From Sphingobium cloacae (GTDB lineage Bacteria > Pseudomonadota > Alphaproteobacteria > Sphingomonadales > Sphingomonadaceae), in assembly GCF_002355855.1 (NCBI RefSeq), contig NZ_AP017655.1:3103001-3167000 (forward strand): 64,000 bases of DNA, in the 5' to 3' direction. The notes below the pieces were generated by a model that ran no database searches, was not told where the DNA came from, and worked only from the letters and a program-made list of their open reading frames with translations. Made by a program: the position numbers and the translations under genes. Shown piece after piece: positions 33,381 through 41,590 of the stretch. Every line of letters starts with the position of its first letter. Position 1 is the stretch's first letter.

Positions 33381-35834
33381 CTATAGATCGTCGCCAAAGC
33401 CGCGCCCGCGCTTCCTGCGCTCGATCTCCTCGATCGCGCGGCGGACCTGTTCGGCGATGTCCTCGCCATGGCCCGCGCCTTCCACCTTGATCGTGATGGA
33501 ATAGCTGTTGTGGATCGAGGCGGGGCCTGCGGAGGCCCCCGACGCTGAGGCAGCGGCGGCAGGCGCGGCAACGGCCATGGCTGCGCCGCCCGCGCCCACG
33601 GCGAGCGCGCGCGTCATCTGGCCGGAAAGGTCGGTGATGCGCGACAGCGGCCCGGACGTGTTGGCGGCAAGGCCCTGATCCAGCCCTTCCATGACGAAGC
33701 CGCCCAGCCCCATGAAGACGCGCGATGGCGATTGGATGCCCAGCTTCGATTTGAACCAGTTGGCGACCGAACTGGCGGCATTGACGACGGTGGACTTGAG
33801 CGCGCCCAGCATGCCGGTGATGCCGCTTATCAGCCCTTGGATGAGGTTGCGGCCGATCTCCGTGAAGTTCAGCGAACGCAGATAGTTGAGCGCGGGCAGG
33901 AAGGCGCGGATCAGCAGCCCGAGCGGCGTGAAATTCAGGAACGTGTCGACGATGTAGCCGATGGCGCTGGCGACCGCGGATTTGATGCCCGACCACAGAT
34001 TGCCGAACCATGCCGAAATCGCGCCCCAATTATCGTAGATCAGATAGGCGGCGGCCGCGACGGCGGCGATGGCTGCGACGATCAGCAGCAACGGACCCAG
34101 CGCGATGCCGAGCGGCGCGGCGGCGGCGGTCAGCGCCGCGAAGGCCAGTGCCAACCCGCCCAGCAGGATCAGCAGGCCCGATCCGGCGGCGAGGAAAATC
34201 ATGATCCCCTTTGCGAGCTTCGGATGCTCCTGCGCCCATTGGCGCAACCCGCTGGCGGCGTTCCTGACCTTTTCCGACACCGCCACCACGGTGGGCAGCA
34301 GCGCCTTGCCCATGGTGATGTTGAGGCCGGAAAGGGCGTTGGTGGCAAGGCCGGTCGCGCCTTCGGTGGTGGCGATGCGGTTGAGGAATTCCCCGTGCAT
34401 CGATCCCGCCACGCGACTTTCGTCCCCGACCAGCGCGAGCCGCTGTTTCAGCCCGTCCAGATTGGTGAGCATGGGCGCGATGGCCGCCACGCTTTCCGAA
34501 CCGAACAGATTGGTCAGGATGCCCGATTGCTTGTCCGGGTCCAGCTTTCCGATGCGCTCCATCACGTCGACGATGGTCCCGGCCGCATCCGTCTGCATCC
34601 GCTTCGCGACATCGGTGGCGGACAGCCCCAGCGCCTCATAGGCGGCCTGTTGCGCCTTGGTCGCGGCTTCGCCCTTGGTCAGCGCCAGCATCGTGTTCTT
34701 GATGCCGGTGGCGGCGACTTCGCTGGGGATGCCGATGGAATCGAGTGTCGACCCCAGCGCCGCGATCTGGGGCGCGGCAAGGCCCGCCACGCGGCCAAGC
34801 GGGCCGATCCGGGTGATGATGTCCGTCACATTGGCCGCCTTGCCGCCGAATGTATTGGTCAGCGCGTTGACGCGGTCGCCCAGCGCGCGGACGCCCGCCT
34901 GCGGCATTTCGAAGGCGGTGCGCCATTTGGCCATGGTCTCGCCCGCAATGTCCGCCGTCATGTCGAAGGCCACGCCCATTTCGGCGGCGTCGTTGGTGAA
35001 TTCCAGCAGCTGCTGCCGCTGGTCGCGCATCGGTCGGCCGAGCTTGTCCATGCCGACGCCGGCGGCCCCGGCGGCGGCGGCGATGGTCGCCAGTTCGGTC
35101 GCGGCCATGGGAATGCGCTCGCTCATATCGATGAAGTCGTTGGACATCTGCTCGATCTGCGCGGGAACCATGTTGGTGACCTTCGACACGTCCGCCATGG
35201 AGCTTTCCAGCGTCATGGCCTGTCTTGTCGCCAGCACAATGGGCGCGGCGGTCGCGGTCCCGGCCGCGATCATGCCAAGGCCCGCGCCGGTGGCCTTGGC
35301 GCTGATGTCGTTCATCTTTTCCGAATTGCGCTTGGCCGCGCCCATTTTTTCGAGCTGGGCCGTCTGGCGCTTCAAGGCCTGATTGGCATCATGCGTCTGC
35401 GTGGCAAGCCGATCTTCGTGCCGCGCCAGATCCGCAACATCGATCCCGGCCGCGCTCAGCTTCGCGGACATCTGCTGCAATTCCGCGCCGCCCGCGTCGA
35501 GGCGCGCGGTCAGCTGGGCGGTTTCCTTCTGGGCGCGCTCGAATTCGGTGCGCAGCTTCTTGGTGGGCTTTTCCGTCGCCTCCATCTGCGCGCCCAGCTG
35601 GGCCACCTTCTGGCGGTTTTCCTCCAGCCGGGCGATGTCGGCGGCATAGCGGCTTTCGGTCGCCTTATATTTGCCGACCTGTTTTTGCAGCGCGTCCAGC
35701 TGCTTCAGCTGCTTTTGCGTTTCGGCCAGGTCGCGCCGCGCGGCCGACGATGCGTTCGTGATGGACTTGAGGGGCGCGGTCACCCGGTCCAGCCCCTCAA
35801 GGATCAGTTTCAGGCGAAGATTCTTGTCAGCCAT
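33381..35834 (-). CDS. Phage tail tape measure protein (P2 gpT-like)
   Basis: 817 residues. A long coiled-coil N-terminal region (about 20-170, many Gln/Leu/Lys heptads), a TMP core (about 200-400, PhageMin-tail type) and hydrophobic helices near 540-620 (GIMIFLAAGSGLLILLGGLALAFAALTAAAAPLGIALGPLLLIVAAIAAVAAAAYLIYD) are seen. It sets tail length and may help DNA passage through the host membrane. The start overlaps the E' stop as TAATG. Confidence 0.93.
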   Translation of the reverse strand: MADKNLRLKLILEGLDRVTAPLKSITNASSAARRDLAETQKQLKQLDALQKQVGKYKATESRYAADIARLEENRQKVAQLGAQMEATEKPTKKLRTEFERAQKETAQLTARLDAGGAELQQMSAKLSAAGIDVADLARHEDRLATQTHDANQALKRQTAQLEKMGAAKRNSEKMNDISAKATGAGLGMIAAGTATAAPIVLATRQAMTLESSMADVSKVTNMVPAQIEQMSNDFIDMSERIPMAATELATIAAAAGAAGVGMDKLGRPMRDQRQQLLEFTNDAAEMGVAFDMTADIAGETMAKWRTAFEMPQAGVRALGDRVNALTNTFGGKAANVTDIITRIGPLGRVAGLAAPQIAALGSTLDSIGIPSEVAATGIKNTMLALTKGEAATKAQQAAYEALGLSATDVAKRMQTDAAGTIVDVMERIGKLDPDKQSGILTNLFGSESVAAIAPMLTNLDGLKQRLALVGDESRVAGSMHGEFLNRIATTEGATGLATNALSGLNITMGKALLPTVVAVSEKVRNAASGLRQWAQEHPKLAKGIMIFLAAGSGLLILLGGLALAFAALTAAAAPLGIALGPLLLIVAAIAAVAAAAYLIYDNWGAISAWFGNLWSGIKSAVASAIGYIVDTFLNFTPLGLLIRAFLPALNYLRSLNFTEIGRNLIQGLISGITGMLGALKSTVVNAASSVANWFKSKLGIQSPSRVFMGLGGFVMEGLDQGLAANTSGPLSRITDLSGQMTRALAVGAGGAAMAVAAPAAAASASGASAGPASIHNSYSITIKVEGAGHGEDIAEQVRRAIEEIERRKRGRGFGDDL

Positions 35835-35974
35835 TACCGCTTTCCGCGTTTGCCGGGATTGTCAGGCGGCTTCGATCGCAGGGCCGCCTGCTCGCGCCAG
35901 TGCATCAGTTCGGACAGCGCCATGCCGTCCATCGCGGCGGGCGGCCAATGGAAGATGACCGCCACGTCCGCCAT
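35834..35974 (-). CDS. GpE family tail protein (E' reading frame)
   Basis: 46 residues starting MADVAVIFHWPPAAMDGM and continuing with LSELMHWREQA. This matches the short P2 GpE family exactly in length and motif. It can start on its own ATG or be made as the C-terminal part of an E+E' fusion by frameshift. Confidence 0.85.
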   Translation of the reverse strand: MADVAVIFHWPPAAMDGMALSELMHWREQAALRSKPPDNPGKRGKR

Positions 35975-36288
35975 CGCGTCCTCTACTGCGCGAGGACATC
36001 CATGCGCTGCGACTTCTGCAACAAAAAACCGCCCACCTCTGCCCCGCAGGCCAGAAGGTCCGCCGGTTCGAGATTCGCCGCTTCCGCTTCGGTGAGGCTG
36101 GGCACCGTGATGCGCGGCAGGATTTTGAGCAGGGCGTCCACCTTCAGCTGCCCCAGATCGACCAGCGAAAGGCCGCGCAGTTCACCGGCTCCCGGCTTCC
36201 TGATCTGGACAAAGGCGATGACGGATTCGCCGCGCTGCACCGGGGTGTCGAGCGTGACGGGTTCGGAAAGGACAGGCCGGTCGGACAT
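35834..36288 (-). CDS. Predicted E+E' fusion by -1 ribosomal frameshift
   Basis: In the E frame the minus strand reads GGT TTT TTG (slip site TTTTTTG, plus-strand 36022-36028), 13 codons before the E stop. A -1 slip leads into VAEVAAHGCPRAVEDA and then in frame into the E' protein, with no stop until the E' TAA. The product would be about 151 residues. The P2 family uses the same heptamer to make its tail assembly chaperone pair. Confidence 0.75.
35983..36288 (-). CDS. Phage tail assembly chaperone (P2 gpE-like)
   Basis: 101 residues, starting MSDRPVLSEPVTLDTPVQRG and ending QKSQRMDVLAQ. It belongs to the tail assembly chaperone family found between tube and tape measure genes. It coats the tape measure before tube polymerisation. 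The start was chosen at the ATG that matches the family. A longer upstream frame runs through the tube gene. Confidence 0.88.
   Translation of the reverse strand: MSDRPVLSEPVTLDTPVQRGESVIAFVQIRKPGAGELRGLSLVDLGQLKVDALLKILPRITVPSLTEAEAANLEPADLLACGAEVGGFLLQKSQRMDVLAQ
36022..36028 (-). promoter_or_regulatory. TTTTTTG slippery heptamer of the E gene
   Basis: Read on the minus strand, the heptamer is phased as T TTT TTG in the E frame, the correct phase for a -1 shift. It is the only run of six T in this gene. Confidence 0.75.
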
Positions 36289-36353
36289 GGTGGGATTCCC
36301 CGTTCGATGGATGGCAGGAAAGCCGCCCGCCGCAATGGACGGACGGCGCAGGA

Positions 36354-36869
36354 TCAGAACATGCCGAGCGCGGCGCGCTGGGCGGCGAGGCGGTCGACGC
36401 CGTCGACGGCCTCGATCATGTTGAGCCGGTCGATCTCGATCAGCACTTCGTTGTTCCATGACAGCTTGTAGTAGGAGAGCACGGACGAGACCTTGAATTC
36501 GCCCTGTCCGCCCTTCTCCTGATCGCCCATGTCGATTTCCTTGTGGCGGCCGCGCACCACGACTTCGATCGCATCGACCGCGTCGCTGTCCTGCTGCTGA
36601 TAGGAACCGACAAAGCGCAGATAGACGCCGTTCACCTTGGTGATGCCATATTGGCTGAAAATCTGGCGCATGGGGCCGCCATAGCTGTGCGACATTTCCA
36701 GCAGGCCGTCTGCGCCCATGTCGATGCCGACCGCCCCGCCCATGCCGCCGCCGTCCCATTCCTCGATCTTGCGGGACAGGACAGGCAGGGTGATGGTCTT
36801 GGCCTCCCCGACATGGGAAAGGCCTTCATTGTAGAGCAGGAAGTTCATGAGGGTGCGGGGCAGTCCCAT
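36354..36869 (-). CDS. Major tail tube protein (P2 gpFII)
   Basis: 171 residues: MGLPRTLMNFLLYNEGLSHVGEAKTITLPVLSRKIEEWDGGGMGG, then GMPID-like tube core and KEIDMGDQEKGGQGEFK. Clear match to the P2 FII family, which forms the inner tube of the contractile tail. It lies 30 bp downstream of the sheath gene. Confidence 0.94.
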   Translation of the reverse strand: MGLPRTLMNFLLYNEGLSHVGEAKTITLPVLSRKIEEWDGGGMGGAVGIDMGADGLLEMSHSYGGPMRQIFSQYGITKVNGVYLRFVGSYQQQDSDAVDAIEVVVRGRHKEIDMGDQEKGGQGEFKVSSVLSYYKLSWNNEVLIEIDRLNMIEAVDGVDRLAAQRAALGMF

Positions 36870-36899
36870 GGCGTGTCTCCGGGGAAAAAGGGAAAGGGA

Positions 36900-38069
36900 T
36901 CAGGCGGCCGCCAGCTGCTTCGCGAAGTCCGCGAAATAGACATCCGTGATGCGCTGGTTGAAGCCGAGGTCTTCGAGCGGCGGCGGCACCGTATAGTCAT
37001 AGTCGATGCGCAGCTTTCCGGCCTTCAGGCTGGCGATGCTGTTATGGGCGGAATCATACCATGCATTCGCGCCCAGGATGACGCCGGGGGTCTTCAGTTC
37101 GAGGAAGAAGCCGTTGATCGTCTCGGCGATGTCGCGCGCCAGCGCGGGCGACAGCGGCTTGTCGATCGCCCACATCATGCCGCGCGCGACGGTGTCCGCG
37201 ATCAGCTGCCCCACGCGCACGGTGCTTTCGAAGGCGAACAGCGGTTCGTCGGACGTGGTTCGGTTGCCCCAGAAGCGGAAGCCATTGTCGGACCGGATCA
37301 GCGCGGTCACTTCCGACGCGTTGAGCAGACCCGCTTCGGTCGCCTGATCCTCGATATCCCACTGGATGTCCTTGCTGAGGCCGACGACGCCCTGCACCGC
37401 CATGTTCGACAGCGTCTTGTGCGGCCCCACCGTTTCATCGATCAGGGCGCGCAGTCCCATGGCGCGGGCGGCGGCGTAGCTGGTCACCGCCTCATCCTCT
37501 TCGGTGTCCCACGCAAGGAAATCGGGCATCAGCAGCATGATTTCCCGCGCGGCGAAATTGGCGCGATAGGCGGTGGCGGCGGCGACCGTGTCGCCGATCG
37601 CGCGGGCGTAGACGAAACCGCGCAGCTTCTTCGCCACCACTGCCAGCGCGGTGGTGACGGCCTGCGTCTCAAGGCCGGGGGTGCCCAGAATCTTGGGCTG
37701 GACACCCAACGCCGCCTTGGCCACCAGCAGCGCCTGCATCCCCGTCTTGTGCCCTTCGGCCGTGGTGGTGCCGATGACGTTGCTGGCGGTTTCGGCCGCA
37801 TCATCGCCTTCCTCGACGCGCACGACGACCACGATGGGGCGGCACTGGTCGGCGATGGCGCGCAGCGACTTGGCAAGGGTGCCGGTGACGCCCGCCTTGC
37901 CGATCGCCGCTTCCACGTCCGTCACCAGCGCGGGGCGGTTCAGCGGGAAGGTGGCGGCATCCGCGTCGGCGGCGATGGCGACAAGGCCGATGATCGCGGT
38001 GGAGACCGCCGTCAGCGTCCGCGCGCCGCTGGTCACTTCGGTGATGGTGATGCCATGTTTGAACGCCAT
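36900..38069 (-). CDS. Tail sheath protein (P2 gpFI)
   Basis: 389 residues of the contractile sheath family: N-terminal FKHGITITEVTSGARTLTAVSTAIIGLVAIA and C-terminal DPPLEDLGF-type region with FNQRITDVYFADFAKQL. It contracts to drive the tube into the host. Size and position match P2. It confirms that the phage is a myovirus. Confidence 0.95.
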   Translation of the reverse strand: MAFKHGITITEVTSGARTLTAVSTAIIGLVAIAADADAATFPLNRPALVTDVEAAIGKAGVTGTLAKSLRAIADQCRPIVVVVRVEEGDDAAETASNVIGTTTAEGHKTGMQALLVAKAALGVQPKILGTPGLETQAVTTALAVVAKKLRGFVYARAIGDTVAAATAYRANFAAREIMLLMPDFLAWDTEEDEAVTSYAAARAMGLRALIDETVGPHKTLSNMAVQGVVGLSKDIQWDIEDQATEAGLLNASEVTALIRSDNGFRFWGNRTTSDEPLFAFESTVRVGQLIADTVARGMMWAIDKPLSPALARDIAETINGFFLELKTPGVILGANAWYDSAHNSIASLKAGKLRIDYDYTVPPPLEDLGFNQRITDVYFADFAKQLAAA

Positions 38070-38084
38070 GGGAAGGCTCCTGCT

Positions 38085-38423
38085 CTAAAGGGAAAGGGGG
38101 ATGGCGAGACGGAAAGGCTGGGCGGTGGGCAGGTCGATGCGGTCGCCTTCCGCGATCAGCACCGCGCCGCCCTGCGCCGTGGCGCTGTCGATCGAGACCC
38201 GGCGCAGGCGGACGCGGTCTTCCCAGCGGGAAATGGCGAGCGCTGTCGCGGCGTAGAGGCGCAGGACATTGGCCGGGATCAGCGGCCGGTCGATCATTTC
38301 GGGCAGCAGCGACCCATAGGTGCGCCGCGCCAGCCGCGACCCGACCGGCGTGGTCAATATATCGTGGATCGACTGGCGGATATCCTCGATCCCGTCGATC
38401 GGCGCGCCGTCATGCCGGTTCAT
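38085..38423 (-). CDS. Baseplate protein W (gp25-like)
   Basis: 112 residues from MNRHDGAPIDGIEDIRQSIHDILTTPVGSR, with the conserved EDRVRLRRV near 75. It belongs to the gp25/GPW family of baseplate wedge proteins that start sheath polymerisation. I preferred the ATG overlapping the V stop (ATGA). An ATG three codons upstream is the alternative. Confidence 0.92.
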   Translation of the reverse strand: MNRHDGAPIDGIEDIRQSIHDILTTPVGSRLARRTYGSLLPEMIDRPLIPANVLRLYAATALAISRWEDRVRLRRVSIDSATAQGGAVLIAEGDRIDLPTAQPFRLAIPLSL

Positions 38424-38947
38424 TCCGACCATGGCAAAGGCGCTCCATGGCCGTGATGCTTCAGGCTGATATTTTCGGCCCAGACATCGTCGTCGGATTT
38501 GATGAGGCCGGTCGCGCGGATCGTCCCTTCCACGCTGACATCGCCCTTGATGCGGATGCCGCCGTCCGCCTCCAGATCGACCGTGCCGCCCTCTGGCAGC
38601 GTGGCGCTGAGGCCATGCGCGGCCATGTCGTAGGACAGGCGCGCCCCGTCCTCGAAGGCGATGACCACTTCGTCCGCGCTGTCGGAGGGGGCGGGATTAT
38701 CGTCGGAATAGAGGCCGGGAAGGATAATTCCGGCCTCCGTGTCGCCTTCCGGGCAGATCAGCAGAACCTGTTCGCCCACGCTGGGCGGGGACCAGATCGT
38801 CATGCGACCCGCGCGCACCGCCATCCACGGCAGCGGGCCGGTCACGATGTCGCCGGTCTCCACCGTACAGGTGCGCGCGGCATGATCGACCGATGCGACG
38901 GTGCCGATGCGGGCCAGATCGCCCAGCTGCTGTTCGATGTCCGACAT
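38420..38947 (-). CDS. Baseplate spike protein V
   Basis: 175 residues. An OB-fold N-terminal domain (RIGTVASVDHAARTCTVETGD) is followed by VGEQVLLICPEGDTEAG and a C-terminal beta-helix with LKHHGHGAPLP, the iron-binding type tip of P2 gpV. It forms the membrane-piercing spike. A 27-bp dyad repeat lies 57 bp upstream (centre to start). In P2, V and W precede J and I; here they are separated from them. Confidence 0.93.
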   Translation of the reverse strand: MSDIEQQLGDLARIGTVASVDHAARTCTVETGDIVTGPLPWMAVRAGRMTIWSPPSVGEQVLLICPEGDTEAGIILPGLYSDDNPAPSDSADEVVIAFEDGARLSYDMAAHGLSATLPEGGTVDLEADGGIRIKGDVSVEGTIRATGLIKSDDDVWAENISLKHHGHGAPLPWSE

Positions 38948-38950
38948 GGG

Positions 38951-38961
38951 CCGGACCATGC
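38951..38961 (-). promoter_or_regulatory. GCATGGTCCGG element just before gene V
   Basis: The same 11-mer precedes gene P (52530-52540), three to four bases before the start codon in both cases and about 48 bp from the dyad centre. It occupies the place of a -10 or initiation region of the late promoter. Confidence 0.4.
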
Positions 38962-38990
38962 AACCGGATCAGGATGCAGGCGCGGGGTGC

Positions 38991-39017
38991 CTTGTGTAGA
39001 GCCGCGCCTTACACAAG
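38991..39017. promoter_or_regulatory. 27-bp dyad repeat, copy 1 (upstream of V)
   Basis: CTTGTGTA and TACACAAG halves separated by 11 bp (here AGAGCCGCGCCTT region, inverted relative to the other two copies). Identical over 27 bp to copies at 45960 and 52473. It contains the TAA of the upstream small gene. Probable activator site of a late promoter. Confidence 0.7.
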
Positions 39018-39290
39018 CGGCAGTTTTTCTGGCGGCAGTTTTATGGGCGGGGTGAGGTCGGACGGATCGCGATAGGTCCGCTCGCCATCGGAGAAGAAGG
39101 CGCGCGCGCAATGGTTCGGCTGAAACCAGAACAGCCCGTCGATGATCCTGACGGCCCAGCGGCCCCACGGCCTGCCGAGCATGGCCGCTTCGAACGACCG
39201 GCTGCTGAAGGACTGGTCGCGATTTCCGCCCCAGAAGGCGTTCCAGAACTGCGACCATGCGCCAAGCAGGTTGAACGCCCATCGCCTCAT
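39009..39290 (-). CDS. Small phage protein of unknown function in the fibre cassette
   Basis: 93 residues, rich in Trp and Phe (MRRWAFNLLGAWSQFWNAFWGG, later RPWGRWAVRIIDGLFWFQ). It overlaps its upstream neighbour by four bases, and its stop lies inside the dyad repeat. No family is recognised. The position suggests a fibre-associated or assembly role. Confidence 0.65.
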   Translation of the reverse strand: MRRWAFNLLGAWSQFWNAFWGGNRDQSFSSRSFEAAMLGRPWGRWAVRIIDGLFWFQPNHCARAFFSDGERTYRDPSDLTPPIKLPPEKLPLV

Positions 39291-39916
39291 GCCAGCAGTC
39301 CTTCCCAATCCACCCCGGCCGCCGCCGATTTCGCGGCGAAGCCGTGCGCCGCCTGCACGGCGCGCTTCGCGCCCATGCGCGCGCCCTCGATCCGCGCGGC
39401 GAGCGTCGTCCATTGCGCCGTGGTGGCGGCGATGATGGCGGCGACATCGGCCATCGCCATGCCGCAGGCCGATGCCTCCGCCGACAGGAACGGGAAATCT
39501 TCTGTCCGGGGATCGATCGCGGCGACCCACGCGGCCGCCTCGCGGGCTTTGGCGTCATAGGTCTGCGCCTGACCGGGGACGGCGGTGATGAAGCGTTGGC
39601 GGAATTCGCCAGCCTCCCGGTCGATGCCCGCCAGAAGGTCCGCCTGATGCGCGGCCAGTTCATCGGCCGACCGCTCGACGATCGCCCATGCTTGCAACCA
39701 TCTCCCGTCCTGAAGAACCGGCGCGGATTCCTCGACGCGATATTCGGCATCGCATGCGGGCGGATCGACAGGATCGATGATCGCCGCACCGAAGTCCGAC
39801 AGGTCGATGTCCGCCAGATCGTCGGGGAAGCTGGTGCCGGGATGGTCGGCGCGCAACTGCCAGGCGAAATAGGGATAGGCGGCGATCGCGCCGTTTTCGA
39901 TCTTTGCGAGGATCAT
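39287..39916 (-). CDS. Tail-fibre assembly-like phage protein
   Basis: 209 residues starting MILAKIENGAIAAYPY, with an acidic first half and an Ala-rich helical second half (residues 90-200). Small proteins of this layout directly after tail-fibre genes often act as fibre assembly chaperones. This is inferred from position and composition. It overlaps both neighbours by four bases (ATGA). Confidence 0.6.
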   Translation of the reverse strand: MILAKIENGAIAAYPYFAWQLRADHPGTSFPDDLADIDLSDFGAAIIDPVDPPACDAEYRVEESAPVLQDGRWLQAWAIVERSADELAAHQADLLAGIDREAGEFRQRFITAVPGQAQTYDAKAREAAAWVAAIDPRTEDFPFLSAEASACGMAMADVAAIIAATTAQWTTLAARIEGARMGAKRAVQAAHGFAAKSAAAGVDWEGLLA

Positions 39917-40572
39917 GACAGAGCTTTCAGGTAGAGGAGAGAGGCTGCTTGTGTCGCCGTTTCACTCGACAGGAAGGTGCGGGCGCCTGATGCCCCTGCG
40001 CCCCGCTTTTCGCAGAAAATGGACAGCGACGGTCCGAGGTTTTCATTCGTGTTGGGCGCGCCGCTTGCGATCAGTTCCATCCCCGCCGGGGGAGAATGGG
40101 TAGTGACGCGCCGGATCGACCCTGCAAAGCCGATGAGATAGCCCGGATCGGACATGGGCAGCGATCCGGTCGTGAGGGAATTGACGTTCACGCCGGTCGC
40201 GAAGGCGGTTCCGTTGATATATCCTGCGTTTCGGAAACAAAGGATAATGACGCCAATGGTGCGAGCGGTTGAGAATGAGAAAGTATATGTCGCAGGTTCG
40301 GAAGCGGTCGCCGTCTTCCAAAAATTGAAGGGATATGGCGTGGCATTATTGCCGCTGTAGGAGAACCACCCGGCGGGCGGCGTGTATGACCCGGAGGATC
40401 CGTTCAGCAGGAGATATGCGACAAGCTGATCGCCGGGTTGCATATTCGCCGGGCGCGGCGCGACTACCGATGTCGCCGCAGTGCTGTTGGTGTCCCCCCA
40501 TGACGACGAAATAAACCCTACCGCTGTTGCCCCAGCCGCCCCCATGAGCATCGTGCGCGTGATCTCATCCAT
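39913..40572 (-). CDS. Phage fibre-cassette protein, possibly receptor-binding
   Basis: 219 residues rich in Ser, Thr, Gly and Ala with beta-type repeats (SSWGDTNSTAATSVVAPRPANMQPGDQLVAYLLLNGSSG). The pattern resembles exposed beta-sandwich virion proteins. No specific family is recognised. It sits between two fibre genes and has somewhat lower GC than the structural genes, as expected for a variable host-range module. Confidence 0.6.
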   Translation of the reverse strand: MDEITRTMLMGAAGATAVGFISSSWGDTNSTAATSVVAPRPANMQPGDQLVAYLLLNGSSGSYTPPAGWFSYSGNNATPYPFNFWKTATASEPATYTFSFSTARTIGVIILCFRNAGYINGTAFATGVNVNSLTTGSLPMSDPGYLIGFAGSIRRVTTHSPPAGMELIASGAPNTNENLGPSLSIFCEKRGAGASGARTFLSSETATQAASLLYLKALS

Positions 40573-40581
40573 GGCCGACCC

Positions 40582-41397
40582 TCAGCTATTATAATTGGGC
40601 AGGGCCGCGCCGCGCCATGTCGCGCCGCCGTCATCCGTGTGGAACACGAACAGATGGACCTTGCCGGTCGTCAGGCTGGGCGCTGTTCCGTTCGGCCATT
40701 GGACCCCGGCAAACCATGTCACGGTGCCGGACGTGTGCGTCAGCTCCAGCGTGAAGCCATAGGAGCGCGAAACGGGGGCGTTCGCCACGGTGAAGGTCGC
40801 ATTTCCGGCGATCGTCTTGGTGAAATAATTCCCGGCCGCGCAGTCGATGGCGAGGGCGTCCAGCGCGGTCACATTGCCCCGCTGCGATCCGTTCGCGTAG
40901 ATCGCGCCGGTCAGGATGGGATCGGTGGCGGAGGCTTTCGTCGCCAGCGCCGCCGCCGTGTCGGCGGCGGACGCCCTGGCGTCGAGCGCGCCTTGCAGGC
41001 CCTCCACATCGGCGATGGCGTGACCGTGGCCGGTGGCCGATTTGCCAGCGAGCGCGGCCGCCAGTAGCGCGACATCCTCCGCAGCGGCGAAGCGCCCGTC
41101 CACATCGGCCAGCACGATCGCCGCGACGGCCGCCGCGAAGCCATCGTCCTGCCAACGCTCCTGAATGGCGGTCAGGTTCGACTGGATCGCCTCGACCTGC
41201 TGATAGGCCGGGATCAGCACTTCGCTCATCCGGTCGAGGATCAGGCGGCGCAGCTGCTCCACGGCGGACGTGAATTCAGGCTGGCTCGATTCCAGCGCGC
41301 GGATGCGGGCGACGAGGTAGCTCATCGCCCGGTTCATCCGGTCCGGCGTCCCGGCCCTGTCCTTGTCGAAATCGAGTTCAGAGGGCAGGCTGGGCAT
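40582..41397 (-). CDS. Tail fibre protein
   Basis: 271 residues. The N-terminus (MPSLPSELDFDKDRAGTPDRMNRAMSYLVARIRALE) and a helical shaft of Ala/Asp repeats (about 80-160, with GKSATGHGHAIADVEGLQGALDAR, a motif common in phage fibres) lead to a beta-rich tip that ends GATWRGAALPNYNS. It probably mediates host recognition. It overlaps the upstream 65-residue gene by about 20 bases. Confidence 0.75.
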   Translation of the reverse strand: MPSLPSELDFDKDRAGTPDRMNRAMSYLVARIRALESSQPEFTSAVEQLRRLILDRMSEVLIPAYQQVEAIQSNLTAIQERWQDDGFAAAVAAIVLADVDGRFAAAEDVALLAAALAGKSATGHGHAIADVEGLQGALDARASAADTAAALATKASATDPILTGAIYANGSQRGNVTALDALAIDCAAGNYFTKTIAGNATFTVANAPVSRSYGFTLELTHTSGTVTWFAGVQWPNGTAPSLTTGKVHLFVFHTDDGGATWRGAALPNYNS

Positions 41398-41575
41398 CGT
41401 CGACCGCCTCCGCTTCCTCCAGCCGCGCGCGCAGGATGGCGTTCACCCTGATCCGCATCCCGCGCCGGAACTGCGGCCCCAGCAGGTCGGGCGGCACGTG
41501 GCGCAGCGTCACCATGGTGTCACCGTCCTCCGCGATGGGGGCGGGCTTGCGGGCGCGTGTCGTCTTGCCGGTCAT
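41378..41575 (-). CDS. Small phage protein of unknown function (65 aa)
   Basis: 65 charged residues (MTGKTTRARKPAPIAEDGDTM) between the large tail protein and the fibre gene, overlapping the latter. No family is recognised. A tight arrangement on the same strand supports coding. Confidence 0.6.
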   Translation of the reverse strand: MTGKTTRARKPAPIAEDGDTMVTLRHVPPDLLGPQFRRGMRIRVNAILRARLEEAEAVDDAQPAL

Positions 41576-41590
41576 CGGCCTTCCTTTCGG

